Under the pieces are notes generated by a model. That model had not been told where the DNA came from. It saw nothing but the letters and a program-made list of their open reading frames with translations, and searched no databases. Position numbers and translations under genes: made by a program. Source: Intrasporangium oryzae NRRL B-24470 (GTDB lineage: Bacteria; Actinomycetota; Actinomycetes; Actinomycetales; Dermatophilaceae). From it: a stretch of DNA of 64,000 nt. This document shows, piece by piece, positions 53,003 through 60,800 of this stretch. The stretch's first letter is position 1; each line of letters opens with the position of its first letter. The stretch covers positions 1 to 64,000 of the forward strand of contig NZ_AWSA01000022.1 of the NCBI RefSeq assembly GCF_000576595.1. The letters run 5' to 3'.

Positions 53003-53716
53003 ATGAGCACCGCAGCACGCACCGAGCCCGCTCGCCGCGCCGAGCCGTCGCTGACGCTCGTCACCGACCGGGCACGCGAGGCGGGCGACGGCCGCGAGCC
53101 CGCCCAGCGGCATACCGACGAGTCGTACGCCGGTGTGCTCGGCTTCGTGCGCAAGCTCGCCGACCGCGCGCTCGAGGACCTCGACTCCGCCATCGCGCGG
53201 GACCCGGCAGCGAGCTCCCGGGTCGAGGTCCTGCTCACCTCGCCGGGGCTCCACGCGATCTGGGCGCACCGCGGCACGCACGCGCTGTGGTCCCTGCCCG
53301 GGGGACGGCTGCCGGCGCGCGTGCTCGCGCAGGTGTCGCGGTTCGCGACGGGCGTCGAGATCCACCCCGGAGCGCAGCTCGGCCGGCGGTTCTTCATCGA
53401 CCACGGCATGGGTGTCGTCATCGGTGAGACGGCCGAGGTGGGCGACGACGTCATGCTCTACCACGGGGTCACCCTCGGCGGCCGGTCGCTTGCGAAGGTG
53501 AAGCGGCACCCGACGGTCGGCAACCGCGTCACGATCGGTGCGGGGGCGCGGGTGCTCGGCCCGGTCCTCATCGGCGACGATGTCCAGGTCGGTGCCAACT
53601 CGGTCGTCGTCAAGGACGTGCCTGCCGGTGCGGTCGCCACGGGCATCCCGGCCATGATCCGCTTCCCGAAGCGCGACGCCGCCAACCAGTGGGTCGACCC
53701 GGCCATCTACATCTGA
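53003..53716 (+). CDS. cysE: serine O-acetyltransferase
   Basis: The 237 residues form a left-handed beta-helix acetyltransferase. The catalytic His and Asp region reads [30 protein letters not shown]. Hexapeptide repeats continue to about 215. The protein ends [10 protein letters not shown]; a C-terminal Ile is the residue that docks into the CysK active site. A 45-residue Arg/Ala-rich N-terminal extension precedes the core, longer than in short actinomycete forms. The gene is preceded by CCGGAGGACC and is in one operon with cysK. Confidence 0.95.
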   Translation: MSTAARTEPARRAEPSLTLVTDRAREAGDGREPAQRHTDESYAGVLGFVRKLADRALEDLDSAIARDPAASSRVEVLLTSPGLHAIWAHRGTHALWSLPGGRLPARVLAQVSRFATGVEIHPGAQLGRRFFIDHGMGVVIGETAEVGDDVMLYHGVTLGGRSLAKVKRHPTVGNRVTIGAGARVLGPVLIGDDVQVGANSVVVKDVPAGAVATGIPAMIRFPKRDAANQWVDPAIYI

Positions 53717-53745
53717 ACCTCACGCTGCACCGAACGACTCGGGGG

Positions 53746-53787
53746 ACGGCTCCGGACCACGCTCGCACGGGAGTGGTCCAGGGCCGT
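53746..53787 (+). terminator. terminator of cysK-cysE
   Basis: Stem segments ACGGC/GCCGT and GGACCAC/GTGGTCC enclose a 12-base loop and are followed by TTTCTTC. This is one of few hairpins in the window with a T-rich tail. Confidence 0.7.
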
Positions 53788-53837
53788 TTCTTCGTCGTGG
53801 TGGGCGTGGCTCCCGAGACAAAGTGGCTGTACGGTAT

Positions 53838-53893
53838 AGACATCCTTCTAGAAAGTCCGCTATAACGTTCATAGGCCGAAGTACGTTATAGCG
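53838..53893 (+). promoter_or_regulatory. hipBA promoter and operator
   Basis: TAGACA (53838-53843) and TATAAC (53862-53867) form a promoter with an 18-bp spacer. GCTATAACGT (53860-53869) and ACGTTATAGC (53884-53893) are perfect 10-bp inverted arms. The left arm covers the -10. Binding of the HipB-like repressor there would block its own operon. Confidence 0.7.
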
Positions 53894-53925
53894 TCAGCGC
53901 ATGGCGCGAAGGTGACGGGAGTGCC

Positions 53926-54267
53926 ATGGAGGTTCGCACGGTGTCCGACCTCGGCGGCGCGCTGCGCAGGGCGCGCGTGGATGCAGGCCTCACGCAGGAG
54001 GAGCTGGCCGAGCGGGTCGGAGTCGGACGTCAGTGGGTGACCCTGCTGGAGCGGGGCCGCGCCAACCCCAGGTGGGAAAACCTGCGGGTCGCCTTCGACG
54101 TACTGGGCGTCACCCTTCATGTGGAGCTCTCCGATTCGGCTCACTCGGCCGGTCGTCCGCCTTCTGGACGGGCCTCCGCGGACGATGCGTCGTTGGCAGG
54201 AGCGCGTCCGGAGGACGACGTGCTCGACCTCGATACGTACCTCGCTGAGCACCAGGCGGAGCAGTGA
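53926..54267 (+). CDS. hipB: HipB-like antitoxin/repressor (XRE family)
   Basis: The 113 residues have the helix-turn-helix LGGALRRARVDAGLTQEELAERVGVGRQWVTLLERGRANPRWENLR in segments (about 9-55). A strand segment follows (VLGVTLHVEL), then a disordered tail ending DLDTYLAEHQAEQ. The protein represses its operon and neutralises the HipA-like kinase whose GTG overlaps its stop by four bases. A palindromic operator covers the promoter. The tail is longer than in E. coli HipB. Confidence 0.85.
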   Translation: MEVRTVSDLGGALRRARVDAGLTQEELAERVGVGRQWVTLLERGRANPRWENLRVAFDVLGVTLHVELSDSAHSAGRPPSGRASADDASLAGARPEDDVLDLDTYLAEHQAEQ

Positions 54268-55607
54268 AGCGGCTCGAGGTCTGGATGGGGCGCACCGCCG
54301 CCGGAGCGCTTGTTCAGGCCAACGACGGCCGGTTGACCTTCACGTATGACTCCGACTACGCCTCGACCCCCAACCGGACCCCACTGTCTCTTTCCATGCC
54401 GCTCACTGTGGAGCGCCACCAAGGTCGCGTCGTGCTGCCGTTCCTCCAGGGACTCCTGCCCGACAATGTCGAGGTGCTGGGCCGCTGGGGTCGACAGTTC
54501 GGCGTCTCACCACGAAACCCGTTCGGTCTGCTGGCACACGTCGGCGCGGACTGCGCGGGCGCGATCCAGTTCCTGCCCGAGGGTCGCGAGCCGGACACCG
54601 GGGACATCCAGTGGCTGACGGACGACGACGTGGCTGCCCGCCTGCGCCTGCTCCGGCAGAACCCCACTGCCTGGCTGGGGGAGGACGCGCACGGCCACTT
54701 CAGCCTCGCAGGCGCCCAGTCGAAGTTTGCCCTGCTCAGGCAGGGCGATCGCTGGGGCGAGCCGACGGGGGCGATCCCGACAACGCACATCCTCAAACCG
54801 GCTGGCCCCTTCGAGATGCAGGACCTCAACGAGTACCTCTGCCTTCGGACCGCTGCCGCACTGGGAGTGCTGACGGCGCACTGCGAGTACCGCACGTTTG
54901 TCGACGAGGTTGCCTTGGTGGTGCAGCGCTATGACCGGCGGCCCGCGGATGCGCCCGAAGGAGTTCGGCGTATCCATCAGGAAGATTTCTGCCAGGCCCT
55001 GGCTGTGCACCCCGATCGCAAGTACCAGTCGCAGGGAGGCCCTGGCCCGGCTGCCATGGTCGAGCTCCTGAGGAGGTCGGTTGCGCCAAGCGTCGCCGAC
55101 GGTGACATCGTCCGTGTGGTCGAGGCTCTTGCCCTGAACTGGGCGCTGGGCGCGACCGATGGTCACGCCAAGAACCATTCGTTGTTGCTCTCGGGGCGCC
55201 AGGTGCGCCTTGCTCCCCTCTATGACATCGCATCCGCCCTGCCCTATGCGACGGCGCCTCCAGGGGCAGGCCGTCGCGGCCGTATGGAGCTGGGCCGGCT
55301 GGCTCTGGCCCTGAAGGTGGGCCGTCACTACGCCCTGCGGGACATTGACCGACGCGACTGGGAGATCCTCGCGCAGACGGCCTCTGTGGATCCGGACGTG
55401 GTTCGGTCGGTCGTCACGACGGTGCTCGACCAAGTGGTCGACGCGATGGCCGGCGTCGTGACCGCAACGAGTGCCGAAGGTGTGGGAGCCCCCGAACGCG
55501 CGTTCGTGTCGAGGCTGCTCGATGCAGTGGGCAAGCATGTGGACCTGTGTCGCAGCGCCATGAGGGGTCACGCGGTCGGATCCTTGCGCCACAGGCCCGA
55601 GCGGTGA
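54264..55607 (+). CDS. hipA: HipA-like serine/threonine kinase toxin
   Basis: The 447 residues have an N-terminal HipA domain (about 1-110; LPDNVEVL and LLAHVGADCAGAIQF). The kinase fold has the ATP loop AGAQSKFALL (about 151-160), THILKPAG, the catalytic loop GATDGHAKNHSLLL and the metal-binding DIASALPY. HipA enzymes phosphorylate aminoacyl-tRNA synthetases (GltX in E. coli), halting growth and giving persistence. All visible catalytic residues are intact, so the toxin is probably active. The module lies next to tRNA-Ser, and its codon use is less GC-extreme than that of neighbours, suggesting acquisition by transfer. Confidence 0.92.
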   Translation: MKRLEVWMGRTAAGALVQANDGRLTFTYDSDYASTPNRTPLSLSMPLTVERHQGRVVLPFLQGLLPDNVEVLGRWGRQFGVSPRNPFGLLAHVGADCAGAIQFLPEGREPDTGDIQWLTDDDVAARLRLLRQNPTAWLGEDAHGHFSLAGAQSKFALLRQGDRWGEPTGAIPTTHILKPAGPFEMQDLNEYLCLRTAAALGVLTAHCEYRTFVDEVALVVQRYDRRPADAPEGVRRIHQEDFCQALAVHPDRKYQSQGGPGPAAMVELLRRSVAPSVADGDIVRVVEALALNWALGATDGHAKNHSLLLSGRQVRLAPLYDIASALPYATAPPGAGRRGRMELGRLALALKVGRHYALRDIDRRDWEILAQTASVDPDVVRSVVTTVLDQVVDAMAGVVTATSAEGVGAPERAFVSRLLDAVGKHVDLCRSAMRGHAVGSLRHRPER

Positions 55608-55716
55608 GTCTGTCCGGGTCTCCCGGCCGAGCCGGCTGTGGCGCTTGTGTGCCCGAGGGGCCGCCGACGCTCGTTTCGGATCCCGGGCTTCGGCGCGGCT
55701 AGACTTCGGCGCACCT

Positions 55717-55806
55717 GGAGGGCTCGCATAGTGGCCTAGTGCGGCGGTCTTGAAAACCGCTATGGGTTTACGCCCATCGTGGGTTCGAATCCCACGCCCT
55801 CCGCCA
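55717..55806 (+). tRNA. tRNA-Ser (anticodon UGA)
   Basis: The 90-base class II tRNA has acceptor GGAGGGC, and anticodon stem GCGGT/ACCGC around CTTGAAA with UGA. A long variable arm and T-loop GGTTCGAATCC are present, and CCA is encoded at the 3' end. It reads UCA and related serine codons. Confidence 0.96.
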
Positions 55807-55816
55807 GCCTCCCCGT

Positions 55817-55858
55817 TCGATGTATCAGCGCGGCCCCGGGCACGCGCGGATACATCGA
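55817..55858. terminator. hairpin after tRNA-Ser
   Basis: TCGATGTATC and GATACATCGA are perfect 10-bp arms, with inner GCGCG/CGCGC pairing. It lies 10 bp after the tRNA and before the convergent DoxX gene, so it can serve both. Confidence 0.65.
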
Positions 55859-55899
55859 CCCGGGGGTGTGCCTAGCCAGTCCACTCGGCCGGGAGCAGC

Positions 55900-56301
55900 T
55901 CAGAAGAGGGCCTTCGTGAGGGTCAGCCCGGGGTCGTGGGCGAAGACCCAGTAGAAGGCGAGGGCTGCGCCGGCGAGTGCCATGTCCTTGTTGAAGGAGA
56001 TCATCTCCATCTGCCTGCTCATCGGGTCGGTCTCCTTCCAGAAGCCGTGCATGAGCACCGCCGTCGGGACGAGGAAGACAACGAGGAGGATCGAGCCGAG
56101 GTCGCCCCAGAGGCCCAACAGGACGGAGAGGCCGCCGAGCAGGATGAGCACTCCCGAGGCGAAGGTTGCGGGGACCGCGAAGGGCACTCCGCGCGAGGCC
56201 GCGTAGCCGCCCATCTCCTTGCTCTTCGTCAGGTGGCCCAAGGCGGACCCCAGGAAGAGGGCCGCGAAGAGGATGCGTCCGATCAGAAGGATGACGTCCA
56301 T
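55900..56301 (-). CDS. DoxX-family membrane protein
   Basis: The 133-residue protein has four TM helices (ILLIGRILFAALFLGSALGHL at the start, then PATFASGVLILLGGLSVLLGLWGDLGSILLVVFLVPTAVLMHGFW in segments). The family includes DoxX/YphA proteins linked to thiosulfate:quinone oxidation or membrane redox homeostasis. The ATG follows GGAG. It is a single gene. Confidence 0.85.
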   Translation of the reverse strand: MDVILLIGRILFAALFLGSALGHLTKSKEMGGYAASRGVPFAVPATFASGVLILLGGLSVLLGLWGDLGSILLVVFLVPTAVLMHGFWKETDPMSRQMEMISFNKDMALAGAALAFYWVFAHDPGLTLTKALF

Positions 56302-56428
56302 GGTGCCGCTCCTTGGCAGGCCCCGAGGATCGAGGCCTCGCTAGGTCCCATGATCGTCGCCATTTGATGTTCTGTCACCGGCCGACCACCGTCGCGGGTC
56401 TGCCACCTCGCACATCCCTGCGCTTCGC

Positions 56429-56516
56429 TTCTTCGCCCGGGTGGAGTGGTTGGGGTGTTTCCGGCCCGGATCGCTTCGGTGTCTTCGCCCGGGTGGAGTT
56501 GTGGCGGTGGGAGCGT
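56429..56516. repeat. two copies of the ~51-bp intergenic repeat
   Basis: Units starting near 56429 and 56480 share CTTCGCCCGGGTGGAGTKG with the three units at 4609-4740. They lie directly after the 3' end of the interrupted oxidoreductase gene. Confidence 0.65.
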
Positions 56517-56530
56517 CTCGGAGGTGGCGC

Positions 56531-56707
56531 TCAGCTCGCCGTGACGTCGATGAGCACCTTGCCCACCGTGCCCTGCTGCACCGCGTCGTGCGCCTGAGCC
56601 GTCTGTTCGAGAGGGAAACGTGTCAGCGGCAGGCCGTGCTCCTCGCCGACCCGCAGCGCGCCGGCCGCGAGCGCCGCGCTGACCCCCGCGACGGCGGCGG
56701 CCTTCTG
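56531..56707 (-). pseudogene. 3' fragment of the interrupted quinone oxidoreductase gene
   Basis: The reverse frame encodes 57 residues after a Gln, KAAAVAGVSAALAAGALRVG through GKVLIDVTAS, then a stop. This is the usual C-terminus of zinc-less quinone oxidoreductases. It continues in frame from the oxidoreductase fragment at 58185-59039 if the IS110 element between them is removed. It has no start codon of its own and is certainly not translated alone. Confidence 0.88.
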
Positions 56708-56708
56708 A

Positions 56709-56979
56709 TATGTGGGTGCCTTCTGTCAAGGAGGGCATGGTGAGGCGCCGCCGGGCTGGCTGCTCGGCGGCGCCTCGTCGTTCCTCGCGGGCCGGGGGCG
56801 CGTGTCTGTCGACGGCGCGGTCAGTCTGATATTCGCGGGTTGGCTACCGCAGGGCGGTGGTTCGGCTGGAGCGTTCTCGCGGTCTGAGGTCGAGCGTGGC
56901 CGTGGTGGGCTGCTCACAGAAGTCAGGGCGGGTTGGCTCCTCGCGCTGCGACCGGCGGGCGGGGGACGAGTCGGTCGGG
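56709..56979 (-). ncRNA. candidate IS110/IS1111 guide (bridge/seeker) RNA region
   Basis: This 270-bp non-coding stretch lies between the transposase stop and the right end of the element. It holds a perfect 12-bp hairpin (56742-56753 with 56765-56776) and several shorter stems. IS110-family recombinases use an RNA from a non-coding end to choose target and donor DNA. The exact RNA ends cannot be set by eye. Confidence 0.4.
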
Positions 56980-58061
56980 TCAGGTCTGCATGACGGCCAG
57001 TGACCAGCACCATCCGGCCAGCTCACGAGCGACCGCGGTGGTGGTGATGGTGTGCTTCTTCTTCCGGGTCTCGAGCTGGACCCAGCGGTGGTGCAGGCGC
57101 CGGTTGCCGGCGTCGGCCCGGGCCACGACCGGGGCAGGCGCCAGCGCCCACCGGTCAAGGATGGTCTTACCGGGTGAGTATCGCGGCTTGTGGTGCCACG
57201 CGGACTCGATCAGGAGTCGGCGTGCGTGACTGTTTCCCGTCTTGGTGACCCCGCCCTGGGAGCGTTTCTCGCCGGTCGAATGCTCACTGGGCACGAGTCC
57301 GAGGTAGGAGCCGATCGTGCCTCCGGTGAGGCGGTGCCAGTCGCCGATCTCGACGGCGAGAGAGAACGCGGTGAGGGTGGCGATACCGCGCAGGCACGCG
57401 AGGCGTCGGGTGACGTCGGTGTACTCGCTGTCGCCAGCCATTGCGGCGATCGCCGCGTCGAGTCGGTCGCGGCGGGTGGTGGCCAGCTGGACGCTCTCGT
57501 AGGCATTCTCGAAGGCTGCGCGGGTGCCGGCCTGTTCGAACCGGACCCGACGTAGCCACGCGTCGTGCACGCTGTTCCACGTCGCACCGCCCGAGTAGAC
57601 GTGACCGTGGCGCAGGAGCAGCTTGCCGACCCGGTGGCGAGCCCGCATCAGCTCGCCACGCACGTCCTCGCGGGCGCGGACCAGGTCTCGTGCAGACTCC
57701 TGGGCCACCGTCGGCACGACGACCGGGACGATCTCTCCCATCCGCAGCAGCCGAGCGAGCAGCACCGCGTCCCGCGAGTCGGTCTTGACCCGGTCGCCGG
57801 CCGGCCGGATCAGCTTCGAGGGTGCCGCGACCAGGCAGTCGATCCCCGCTGCGGTCAGCGCCCGGTACAGGCCGTACCCGGTCGGTCCTGCTTCATAGGC
57901 GACCGCACCGGCCCTGGCAGCTTCCTCAGCCACGCGATCACGATCTCGGGATCAGGGACCAGCCGCTGCGTGACGAGCTCGCCACTGACCCCGTCGATGG
58001 CCGACGCCGCGATCGATCGTGCGTGCACGTCCAGCCCAACACTCGTACGCTCATGAAACAC
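56980..58061 (-). pseudogene. IS110-family transposase, single-base frameshift
   Basis: The N-terminal RuvC-like DEDD domain has the first Asp in TSVGLDVHAR, Glu in AYEAGPTGYGL and the two Asp in KTDSRDAVLL. The C-terminal Tnp20 domain has LRGIATLTAFSLAVEIGDWHRL, the serine in PSEHSTGEKRSQGG and TKTGNSHARRLLIESAWH. The start is a GTG at 58061 (VFHERTSVGLDV). The frame changes at 57903-57905. Inserting one base there gives PGPVRVAYEAGPTGYGL and a continuous protein of 360 residues, the normal family length. It is either a true inactivating mutation or a base missing from the assembly. Programmed frameshifting is not usual for this family. Confidence 0.88.
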
Positions 58062-58152
58062 CGGGGCCTCCCACAACTGTCGGATAGGCCGGGCAAGGAG
58101 CTTCTTGTCCGGTAACCCACGAACATGTGTGAGTGAGGCCCCGGCCCGCAAC

Positions 58153-58168
58153 CCCTCGAATACGAGGG
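58153..58168. repeat. small hairpin at the transposase-upstream end of the IS110 element
   Basis: CCCTCG and CGAGGG form a 6-bp stem with loop AATA, 16 bp inside the element end and about 90 bp upstream of the transposase start. Subterminal structures of this sort are common in the family. Confidence 0.4.
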
Positions 58169-58175
58169 CGTCACG

Positions 58176-59039
58176 TCATACCGTCTGAGCGGCGGTGACC
58201 GTGTAGGTCAGGATGAACTGGTAGCGGATGTTCTTCGTCATGCTCGGGCGGAACGGGATGGTCAGCGGTTCGCCCGTGTCGGTCGCGTAGAGCGCGACCG
58301 TCCCGCTGGGCGCGAGGACGTCCAGGTCGAGTGCGAGGTTGGCGTCCGGGTTCACCTCCACGACGAGGTCGACACCGCGAGGGCTGAGGGCCCTGACGGC
58401 GGCGGCGACGTCGTCGGTCCGGTAGTTGACGACGTGCTCTGCTCCGGCCGCGCGGGCCATGGTCCCCTTGCGGTCCCCGCTGACGGTGGTGATGACCGTC
58501 GCACCTGCCCACCGGGCCAGCTGGATCGCAGCGTGCCCCACGGCACCGGCGCCCCCGGCGACGAGCACGACGAGACCGGAGAGGGCTCCAGGGGCGAGTC
58601 GGTCGGGCGCGTCCTCGTGCGCGGTCAGGGCCCGGTGCGCCGTCAGTGCCGGGATCCCGAGCGAGGCGCCCGTGTCGAAGCTCTCCGCCTCGGGGAGCGG
58701 GACCGCCTGGGCGCTGGGCAGCACGAGGTACTCCTGCGCCGTGCCGTCCGTGCGCTGCCACGCGGCATCCCAGAGCCAGACCCGGTCGCCCGGAACCACG
58801 CCGGACACGTCCGGGCCGACCGCGTCGACCACTCCGGCCCCGTCCTGGTTCGGCACGAGTGGATGCGGAAGCTGCTCGCCACCCGAGCCACCCTGACGGG
58901 ACTTCCAGTCCGTGGGATTGACTCCCGACACGACCACACGCACCCGGACCTCGCCCGGTCCCGGCGTCGGCAGGGGCTTGTCATCGATCAGCCCGAGAAC
59001 CGAGCTCGGGCCCGTCGTGGTGTAGGTGATGGCTCGCAC
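58176..59039 (-). pseudogene. zinc-less quinone oxidoreductase, truncated by IS110
   Basis: The medium-chain dehydrogenase/reductase is related to NADPH:quinone reductase (QOR). The N-terminal catalytic domain reads MRAITYTTTGPSSVLGL, and GVNPTDWKSRQGG and PHPLVPNQDGAGVVDAVG follow. The Rossmann domain has VVLVAGGAGAVGHAAIQLARWAGA. The zinc ligands of alcohol dehydrogenases are absent. Native sequence stops at Gln285; the last two residues (TV) and the stop come from the inserted element. The missing 57 residues lie at 56531-56704. Loss of the C-terminal strand that closes the catalytic domain probably inactivates the enzyme. Confidence 0.9.
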
Positions 59040-59072
59040 GATGCCCAGTCTGCCGTGACCGCGCGCAGGTCG

Positions 59073-59528
59073 TCAGGGGCCGCTGCCGCCGGTCACCTTC
59101 CACGAGCCGTCGTCCTGCTGCTGGACGGTGAAGAAGACGGTGTGCTTGCCGTCCGGCAGTCCGCCGTCCCAGCCGGTCGCCGTCAGCTGGGTCGAGAAGA
59201 CGCGCTCGCGGTCGTTCGGCTGTGCGGGCGAGCGGTCCCAGCCGACGTCGCTGACCGCGATCCGGCCGCAGAGCCCGTCGTCCCGGGCGGCGATCCCCCC
59301 GGCCTCCATCGTGCGGGCGGCCTCGCAGTCCCCTGCGGACAGGGCCTTGAGATAGAGAGCCATGACCTCACCCGGGCCCGAACCGGACTCCGGAGTCGGC
59401 ACCACCGGCCCGCCTGCGCAGCCGGCCAGTGAGAGTCCAACGACAGCGAGTCCCGCCGAAGCGCACGCCGTGCCGACCGACCGTCCCCTAGTCGTCACGC
59501 CCCTGATCGTCATGCCCCCGTTCGTCAT
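59073..59528 (-). CDS. small secreted lipoprotein
   Basis: The 151 residues have a lipoprotein signal ending GLSLAG-C37, then a Pro/Gly linker. A domain of about 95 residues follows with SAGDCEAARTMEAGG and two further cysteines, probably disulfide-bonded. The C-terminal KHTVFFTVQQQDDGSWKVTGGSGP resembles the DUF4878/NTF2-like pattern of lipoproteins, but the assignment is weak. It is a single gene. The N-terminus may start a few residues later, at the second Met. Confidence 0.75.
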   Translation of the reverse strand: MTNGGMTIRGVTTRGRSVGTACASAGLAVVGLSLAGCAGGPVVPTPESGSGPGEVMALYLKALSAGDCEAARTMEAGGIAARDDGLCGRIAVSDVGWDRSPAQPNDRERVFSTQLTATGWDGGLPDGKHTVFFTVQQQDDGSWKVTGGSGP

Positions 59529-59603
59529 GCGCGATTCCTACCTCACCTGAGGCCGAGCCGCCCGCTCAAGCGGAACAACGGCCCGGCCCTGGGAACCGGC
59601 CCG

Positions 59604-59612
59604 GCGGCATAC
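59604..59612. repeat. GCGGCATAC motif copy
   Basis: A single motif copy lies between the lipoprotein gene and the candidate small RNA terminator. Confidence 0.5.
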
Positions 59613-59636
59613 GCGCTGGACGGTCGTTGCAGGCGC

Positions 59637-59741
59637 GAAAAAGGGGCCTCCGCCGTCGCGGAGAGCCCCTTTATCACACTCTTGACTCATCCGCCGGTCC
59701 AGCCGGGAGCATGGCCGGACCTGCGGATGACGTCTTCGACG
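59637..59741 (-). ncRNA. candidate small RNA, about 105 nt
   Basis: On the reverse strand TTGACA (59770-59775) and TGTTAT (59747-59752), 17 bp apart, form a promoter. About 100 bp later comes a hairpin with arms 59640-59653 and 59658-59672 (one bulged base), followed by TTTTT, a textbook intrinsic terminator. Between them CATCCGC/GCGGATG and an inner 9-bp stem form a second hairpin. No good reading frame lies within. The unit is divergent from folP2 and 109 bp upstream of the lipoprotein start on the same strand. It could instead be a terminated leader of that gene. Confidence 0.55.
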
Positions 59742-59746
59742 CGAGC

Positions 59747-59808
59747 ATAACAGTTCGGCAACCATGTCGTGTCAACGGGTTGACCCTCCTGCGACCCCGT
59801 GAGATACG
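59747..59808. promoter_or_regulatory. divergent promoters sharing an inverted repeat
   Basis: GTCAAC-GG-GTTGAC (59771-59784) is a perfect dyad that supplies a TTGAC -35 element to each side. Leftward it drives the candidate small RNA. Rightward TTGACC-N17-GATACG would start RNA at about the GTG at 59814, giving a leaderless folP2 message. Confidence 0.5.
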
Positions 59809-59813
59809 AGGGT

Positions 59814-60800
59814 GTGATCAATCCGACTGCTGGGGATCCTGTCGGTCGCGCCGCCGAGGTCCTCAGTGGTCTCGGCCCGCTCGCCCTCGTCCACACGCCC
59901 CCGCTCGTCCTGCGCGGGAAGCGGTTCGACGCTACGGCCCCGGCCGTGATGGCGATCGTCAACCGGACTCGCGACTCCTTCTTCAGCGGCAACCGCCACG
60001 CCGACCTCGACTCCGCCAAGGCTGCCCTCGAGAGTGCCCTCGAGCTCGGCGCCGACATCATCGACGTGGGTGGCGTTCGCGCGGGCCAGGAGGGCGAGGC
60101 GGTCGACGCCGCGGAGGAGATCCGCCGCGTCGTGCCGTTCCTCGAGTGGGCGCGTGGCGCGCACCCCGGCATCGTCCTCAGCCTCGACACGTGGCGCTCC
60201 GAGGTGGCCCGCGAGGCCGCCTCGGCGGGGGTCGACCTCGTCAACGACACCTGGGCCGGCCACGACCGCGACCTGGTCCACGTCGCCGCGGAGATCGGGG
60301 CCGGCTACGTCATCTCACATACCGGAGGGCTGCCGCCCCGGACCGACCCGGTCGACGTCACCTACGGTGACGACCCGCTCGATGTCGTGCGCGACGTCGT
60401 GACCACCCTCGCCGACGGCGCCGCGCAGGCGTTGCGGGCCGGGATCGCCGCCGAGCGGATCCTCGTCGACCCCACCCTCGACTTCGGCAAGACGACAGCA
60501 CACTCGCTCGAGGTGCTGCGGCACACCAGCGCCATCGCATCGTTGGGTTTCCCTGTGCTGCAAGCGATGTCACGCAAGGACTTCGTCGGCGAGAGCCTCG
60601 ACCTGCCCGCCGAGGAACGTCTCGAGGGGTCCCTCGCGGCGACCGCCGTGGCCGCGTGGCTGGGTGCGACGGTCTTCCGCGCGCACGACGTCCGGGCCAC
60701 GCGCCGGGTCCTCGACATGGTCGCCACGATCCGTGGCGACCGGGCCCCGGTCCTCGCCCTGCGGGGCACCCGGCAGGCACCAGCTGCCGACGCCGGGTGA
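59814..60800 (+). CDS. folP2: dihydropteroate synthase homologue, FolP2 type
   Basis: The 328 residues adopt the DHPS TIM-barrel. MAIVNRTRDSFFSGN stands where the canonical enzyme has NVTPDSFSDGG. DVGGVRAG, SLDTWRSEVA, LINDTW-like LVNDTWAG, DPTLDFGKTT and VLQAMSRKDFVGE follow the mycobacterial FolP2 paralogue closely. FolP2 of mycobacteria is not thought to be the main synthase in folate biosynthesis, and its reaction is not settled. The Pro of the first motif is Arg here, a further departure. Starts at GTG 59799 and GTG 59814 are both possible; neither has a ribosome site. The later one fits a leaderless transcript. Confidence 0.85.
   Translation: MINPTAGDPVGRAAEVLSGLGPLALVHTPPLVLRGKRFDATAPAVMAIVNRTRDSFFSGNRHADLDSAKAALESALELGADIIDVGGVRAGQEGEAVDAAEEIRRVVPFLEWARGAHPGIVLSLDTWRSEVAREAASAGVDLVNDTWAGHDRDLVHVAAEIGAGYVISHTGGLPPRTDPVDVTYGDDPLDVVRDVVTTLADGAAQALRAGIAAERILVDPTLDFGKTTAHSLEVLRHTSAIASLGFPVLQAMSRKDFVGESLDLPAEERLEGSLAATAVAAWLGATVFRAHDVRATRRVLDMVATIRGDRAPVLALRGTRQAPAADAG

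Larger units (their letters stand above)
56704..58188. mobile_element. IS110-family insertion sequence, about 1,480 bp
   Basis: TCTGA occurs at both junctions (56704-56708 and 58184-58188). Removing one copy with the intervening DNA restores an intact oxidoreductase frame of 342 codons. The element carries one leftward transposase gene broken by a frameshift. It has 122 bp upstream and about 270 bp downstream without coding capacity. The longer downstream part is the layout described for the IS1111 subgroup, whose guide RNA is made from that end. No terminal inverted repeats are obvious, as expected for IS110. Confidence 0.9.

Noticed and set aside
53926-55806. hipBA plus tRNA-Ser as an integrated island
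   Set aside because: I saw no integrase gene and no second copy of the tRNA-Ser 3' end as a direct repeat. The module may still have been transferred by other means.
57855-58174. Separate small gene upstream of the transposase
   Set aside because: This frame is the N-terminal part of the same transposase, displaced by a one-base frameshift, and not an independent orfA.
56724-58180. Promoter formed at the circle junction of the IS110 element
   Set aside because: TTGACA at 56724-56729 and TATGAC at 58175-58180 (both on the reverse strand) would be about 23 bp apart in a circle, too far for a normal promoter.
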